From NCBI GenBank assembly GCA_020441605.1, contig JAGRLX010000141.1:1-24645 (forward strand): a stretch of DNA of 24,645 nucleotides, written 5' to 3'. The notes under the pieces were generated by a model. It saw only the letters and a list, made by a program, of their open reading frames with translations, did no database searches and was not told the origin of the DNA. Both the position numbers and the translations under genes were made by a program. The DNA comes from Alphaproteobacteria bacterium. Lineage in GTDB: Bacteria > Pseudomonadota > Alphaproteobacteria > Rhizobiales > Aestuariivirgaceae. Numbering within the stretch: position 1 is the stretch's first letter; the number at the start of each line of letters is the position of its first letter. Shown in pieces: positions 22,380 to 24,645 of the stretch.

Positions 22380-23759
22380 CTATAGAACGCCACGGTTCTG
22401 TGTGACTGCGAGACCGGCCAGGGTTGCAGGGTCCTTGTACCGAGCGAGGCTGAGGGCAAGCGCATAGGGCCTGCGTGTGCCATCCATCATCCAATCGGCG
22501 CACACGGAACCTGATGCTGCTGCGGCCATGGTGCCAAAGCCTGAAAGCGCTCCCGCAACGAAAGCGCCTGGCGTCTTCATCGGGCCGATCAGAGGCCAGT
22601 TCTCTTCTGTCATCGTATAGTAGCCGCCATAATGGTGCATGCTGCGGGGCAGCCTTCCGATATAGGTCTTCAGCTTGGGCTGAAGGCGACTAGCGGCTCG
22701 GATGACCAGGTCGGGAAAGTTCTCGTCGGAGGGATCAGAATCGTGCGGGTCGCTGGCTGTTTCGTTAAAAGCCCAGCCGAGCTTGATCCATTTGCCGTTT
22801 TCAGCCCCGTCAGGCCGGCAGTGAATGCCACCGGTCATGAACCTGGTGAATTTTTCTGTGACGGGATCGCTGGCGAGAATCGCGCGCTCCTCGTCAGTCC
22901 AGTCAAGGTGCTGGCCGTCGAGATCGATCGAGAAGGGGAGATTGCGGGGAACCGCACTTTCGTTATCTTCGAAAGAAATCTTTTGCTGGTAGACGCAATG
23001 AACAGGAAGCTCTTCACCGAGGAATCTCGCAATATCAGCAAGATACGGGCCCGCCGCATTTACGATCCGCTCAGACCGCAGTTCTGTGAGCCGGCCTGGC
23101 TGGCGGATCGAAACATTGAACTGGCTGGCTGAATCCACCCTGATAACTTCACCGCGGATCAGCCTGCCGCCGATGGTCCGGATTTCTTCCAGCATGAATT
23201 GACCCAGCTGCTGGCTGCTGACGGAACCGGCGCGGCGGATGTGCATCACCGCAGCAATGTCGTGAGCAAAGGCAGGAAAGGTCTTGCGAATAAGACCTTG
23301 ATCAAGCAGCACGTCGACACCGTCGGGCGCTGACTGCCATTCTGCCGAATGCGGAGGCTGATAACTGCCACCGGATGATCCCGCTCCGTGGACTCGTATG
23401 AGCTGACCGGCGCTTACGCCGTATCCGCGATGAAGGTCGTCAATCAGATCGGTTGGCTCACTACGACGGGTTGCAAGAGCATAGCCGCGCCGCGTCATGC
23501 TGATCCGGTTGCCAGTCGCGGCAGCGATGCCCTCCATCAGCGAAATGCTGTCATTGGTGAATTCGGCCATCACCGGATGCGGCCACCAATTTCGATAGTT
23601 CTCGCCAGACTGCGCGGACGTCAGGCTCATCGGATCGCGGTGGTCGATGATGGCAATGCGTCTGACGCCATAGCGCTTCACCAGGTAATAGGCCGTGGCG
23701 ATTCCCACTACGCCCGCGCCAATGATGGCGACCTCAACCTGATTTCCCCTTGATGACAT
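22380..23759 (-). CDS. DAO-family FAD oxidoreductase, first operon gene
   Basis: This 459-residue protein starts at ATG 23759 with GGGAG seven bases upstream; in-frame ATGs further up would run through the operator and give a non-homologous extension. The FAD motif is VAIIGAGVVGIATAYYLVKR (10-29), followed by LTSAQSGENYRNWW as the second FAD contact and NAAGPYLADIARFLGE. The C-terminal segment is GYYTMTEENWPLIGP and GALSGFGTMAAAASGSVCADW. It is a separate branch from its operon partner, with which it shares the fold but little obvious sequence, so the two may act as partner subunits or on successive N-methylated intermediates. It is transcribed divergently from proC across an 85-bp region with two operators. 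Confidence 0.83.
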   Translation of the reverse strand: MSSRGNQVEVAIIGAGVVGIATAYYLVKRYGVRRIAIIDHRDPMSLTSAQSGENYRNWWPHPVMAEFTNDSISLMEGIAAATGNRISMTRRGYALATRRSEPTDLIDDLHRGYGVSAGQLIRVHGAGSSGGSYQPPHSAEWQSAPDGVDVLLDQGLIRKTFPAFAHDIAAVMHIRRAGSVSSQQLGQFMLEEIRTIGGRLIRGEVIRVDSASQFNVSIRQPGRLTELRSERIVNAAGPYLADIARFLGEELPVHCVYQQKISFEDNESAVPRNLPFSIDLDGQHLDWTDEERAILASDPVTEKFTRFMTGGIHCRPDGAENGKWIKLGWAFNETASDPHDSDPSDENFPDLVIRAASRLQPKLKTYIGRLPRSMHHYGGYYTMTEENWPLIGPMKTPGAFVAGALSGFGTMAAAASGSVCADWMMDGTRRPYALALSLARYKDPATLAGLAVTQNRGVL

Positions 23760-23782
23760 TCCTAACTCCCGATAACCGTGTT

Positions 23783-23812
23783 GCATACAATAAGCGGAGT
23801 ATGTATACAATA
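23783..23812. promoter_or_regulatory. Paired GntR-type operators between the DAO operon and proC
   Basis: GCATACAATAA (23783) and GTATACAATAA (23803) are near-identical and exactly 20 bp apart. For proC a promoter can be read as TTGCAT (23781-23786), 17 bp, TATACA (23804-23809), which puts one operator on each hexamer. The same short region must serve the divergent DAO operon. Confidence 0.7.
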
Positions 23813-23844
23813 ATGAAAGTGACATAGGCGGGAAAACACTCGAA

Positions 23845-24645
23845 ATGGCGCACGTCATACTCGTTGGCGCGGGCAACATGGGCTCTGCCATGTTAAGCCG
23901 CTGGATCCGGAATTCTGCGGATGAGTTTTCCGTGATCGAGCCATCTGAGTCGCTGCGGGCGAGAGCCGCCGAAACCGGCGCGGCCGCTTATGCAACTCCA
24001 GAAGAACTGCCGAGGGGCACCACGGCTGATGTCATTGTGATCGCCACCAAGCCACAACTTGTCGAAGATGTGGGGCGCCAGTACCGCAATTACCTTGCAC
24101 CGGATGGCGTTTGGATTTCCGTGGCAGCCGGGACCACGATCAGCAGCCTCGCAAAGTGCGTCGGCGCGTCAGCAGCAATTGTACGGTGCATGCCCAATAC
24201 GCCGGCGATAATTGGAGAAGCGATGGTGGTGTGTTGCGCTAACGAGCATGTTACTCAAGCGCAACGTGCGGTGGCGCACGATCTCATGAAAGCCATTGGC
24301 AAGGTTGCATCTATCGACGACGAAGGTTTGATGAATGCTGTGACGGCGGTTTCAGGTTCTGGGCCAGCTTATGTCTTTCATTTCATCGAAGCCTTGGCGC
24401 AAGCGGCCGTCCATGCGGGGATCAATCAACAACTCGCCCTCACACTCGCAAAGCAGACTCTTTTTGGTGCTGCGAAGCTCGCGATAGAGAGCCCCGACGA
24501 ACCGGCCACCTTAAGGCAACGCGTAACGAGCCCAAATGGCACAACAGCGGCCGCCCTCACCGTGCTGATGCGCGAACAGGGTGGATTGCTGAAATTGATT
24601 GATGAAGCGGTACAGGCGGCCATCCCCGCACCTTCGCGCTCTTCT
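23845..24645 (+). CDS. proC: Pyrroline-5-carboxylate reductase, 3' end beyond the window
   Basis: The first 267 residues are present and no stop occurs before the window edge. The Rossmann motif is LVGAGNMGSA (6-15), IATKPQLVEDV (66-76) is the NADP-pocket region, and RCMPNTPA (114-121), SGSGPAY (170-176) and TSPNGTT (228-234) are the canonical ProC motifs. At this length nearly the entire protein (usually about 270 residues) is shown. The family reduces pyrroline-5-carboxylate to proline, and relatives reduce pyrroline-2-carboxylate. Control by paired GntR-type operators, shared with two FAD amine oxidases, suggests a catabolic rather than a housekeeping copy; for example it could return an imine to proline. 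The divergent P5CR-like protein at 1006-1773 lacks two of these motifs. Confidence 0.9.
   Translation, partial: MAHVILVGAGNMGSAMLSRWIRNSADEFSVIEPSESLRARAAETGAAAYATPEELPRGTTADVIVIATKPQLVEDVGRQYRNYLAPDGVWISVAAGTTISSLAKCVGASAAIVRCMPNTPAIIGEAMVVCCANEHVTQAQRAVAHDLMKAIGKVASIDDEGLMNAVTAVSGSGPAYVFHFIEALAQAAVHAGINQQLALTLAKQTLFGAAKLAIESPDEPATLRQRVTSPNGTTAAALTVLMREQGGLLKLIDEAVQAAIPAPSRSS

Noticed and set aside
1..24645. CRISPR arrays, insertion sequences, rRNA and tRNA genes.
   Set aside because: No regularly spaced repeats, transposase motifs, terminal inverted repeats or tRNA-like cloverleaf sequences were seen on reading both strands.

Overview
The window looks like chromosomal accessory DNA from an alphaproteobacterium, most likely of the Rhizobiales (Hyphomicrobiales) type. 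The grounds are a moderately high GC content, Shine-Dalgarno-led genes with frequent GTG starts, the style of the prophage lysis genes at the left edge, and the dominance of amine/betaine oxidising enzymes. I identified every family by reading motifs; no database search was possible.

Layout. (1) 1-664: the end of a prophage or prophage remnant, with a holin-like protein, an Rz-like inner spanin and an out-of-frame nested Rz1-like lipoprotein. (2) 665-1005: no convincing gene. (3) 1006-2558: a divergent pyrroline-5-carboxylate reductase (P5CR)-like gene, a convergent MOSC-domain gene, and a previously easy-to-miss C-terminal remnant of a proline racemase / hydroxyproline epimerase. (4) 2572-7238, minus strand: FGGY kinase, cupin and TIM-barrel genes behind a textbook sigma-54 promoter, next to a gene for a sigma-54 activator (GAF/PAS-like sensor, AAA+, Fis HTH). 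(5) 7239-9848: an intergenic region with palindromic candidate activator sites and a second sigma-54 promoter that drives a DapA-superfamily lyase/deaminase and a DAO-family FAD oxidase. (6) 9849-14832: an OpuA/ProU-type betaine ABC importer (binding protein, permease, ATPase) followed by a GlpD-family FAD dehydrogenase. (7) 14829-21160: a divergent pair of operons, one with a 4-oxalocrotonate tautomerase-like protein plus an OYE/TMADH-type demethylase (minus), the other with a GMC oxidoreductase plus a non-pyrrolysine MttB-family methyltransferase (plus), followed by a GntR/FCD repressor gene. (8) 21201-24645: two DAO-family FAD oxidoreductases (minus) divergent from a canonical proC, which runs off the window.

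How it may work together. I infer a catabolic island for an N-methylated, probably cyclic, amino acid such as proline betaine or hydroxyproline betaine. The importer brings in the betaine. The MttB-like protein and the OYE-type demethylase, with DAO oxidases, remove methyl groups. The P5CR, DapA-like and DAO enzymes and the former racemase handle the proline/hydroxyproline ring.

Two regulatory circuits can be read from the DNA. GTATAC-type operators, mostly in pairs 20 bp apart, lie in front of the importer, both halves of the tautomerase/GMC divergent pair, gntR, and the DAO/proC divergent pair. They mark a likely GntR regulon. Sigma-54 promoters with -24/-12 elements lie in front of both the TIM-barrel/cupin/kinase operon and the dapA-like operon, next to the sigma-54 activator gene. 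The substrate is not proven by the sequence.
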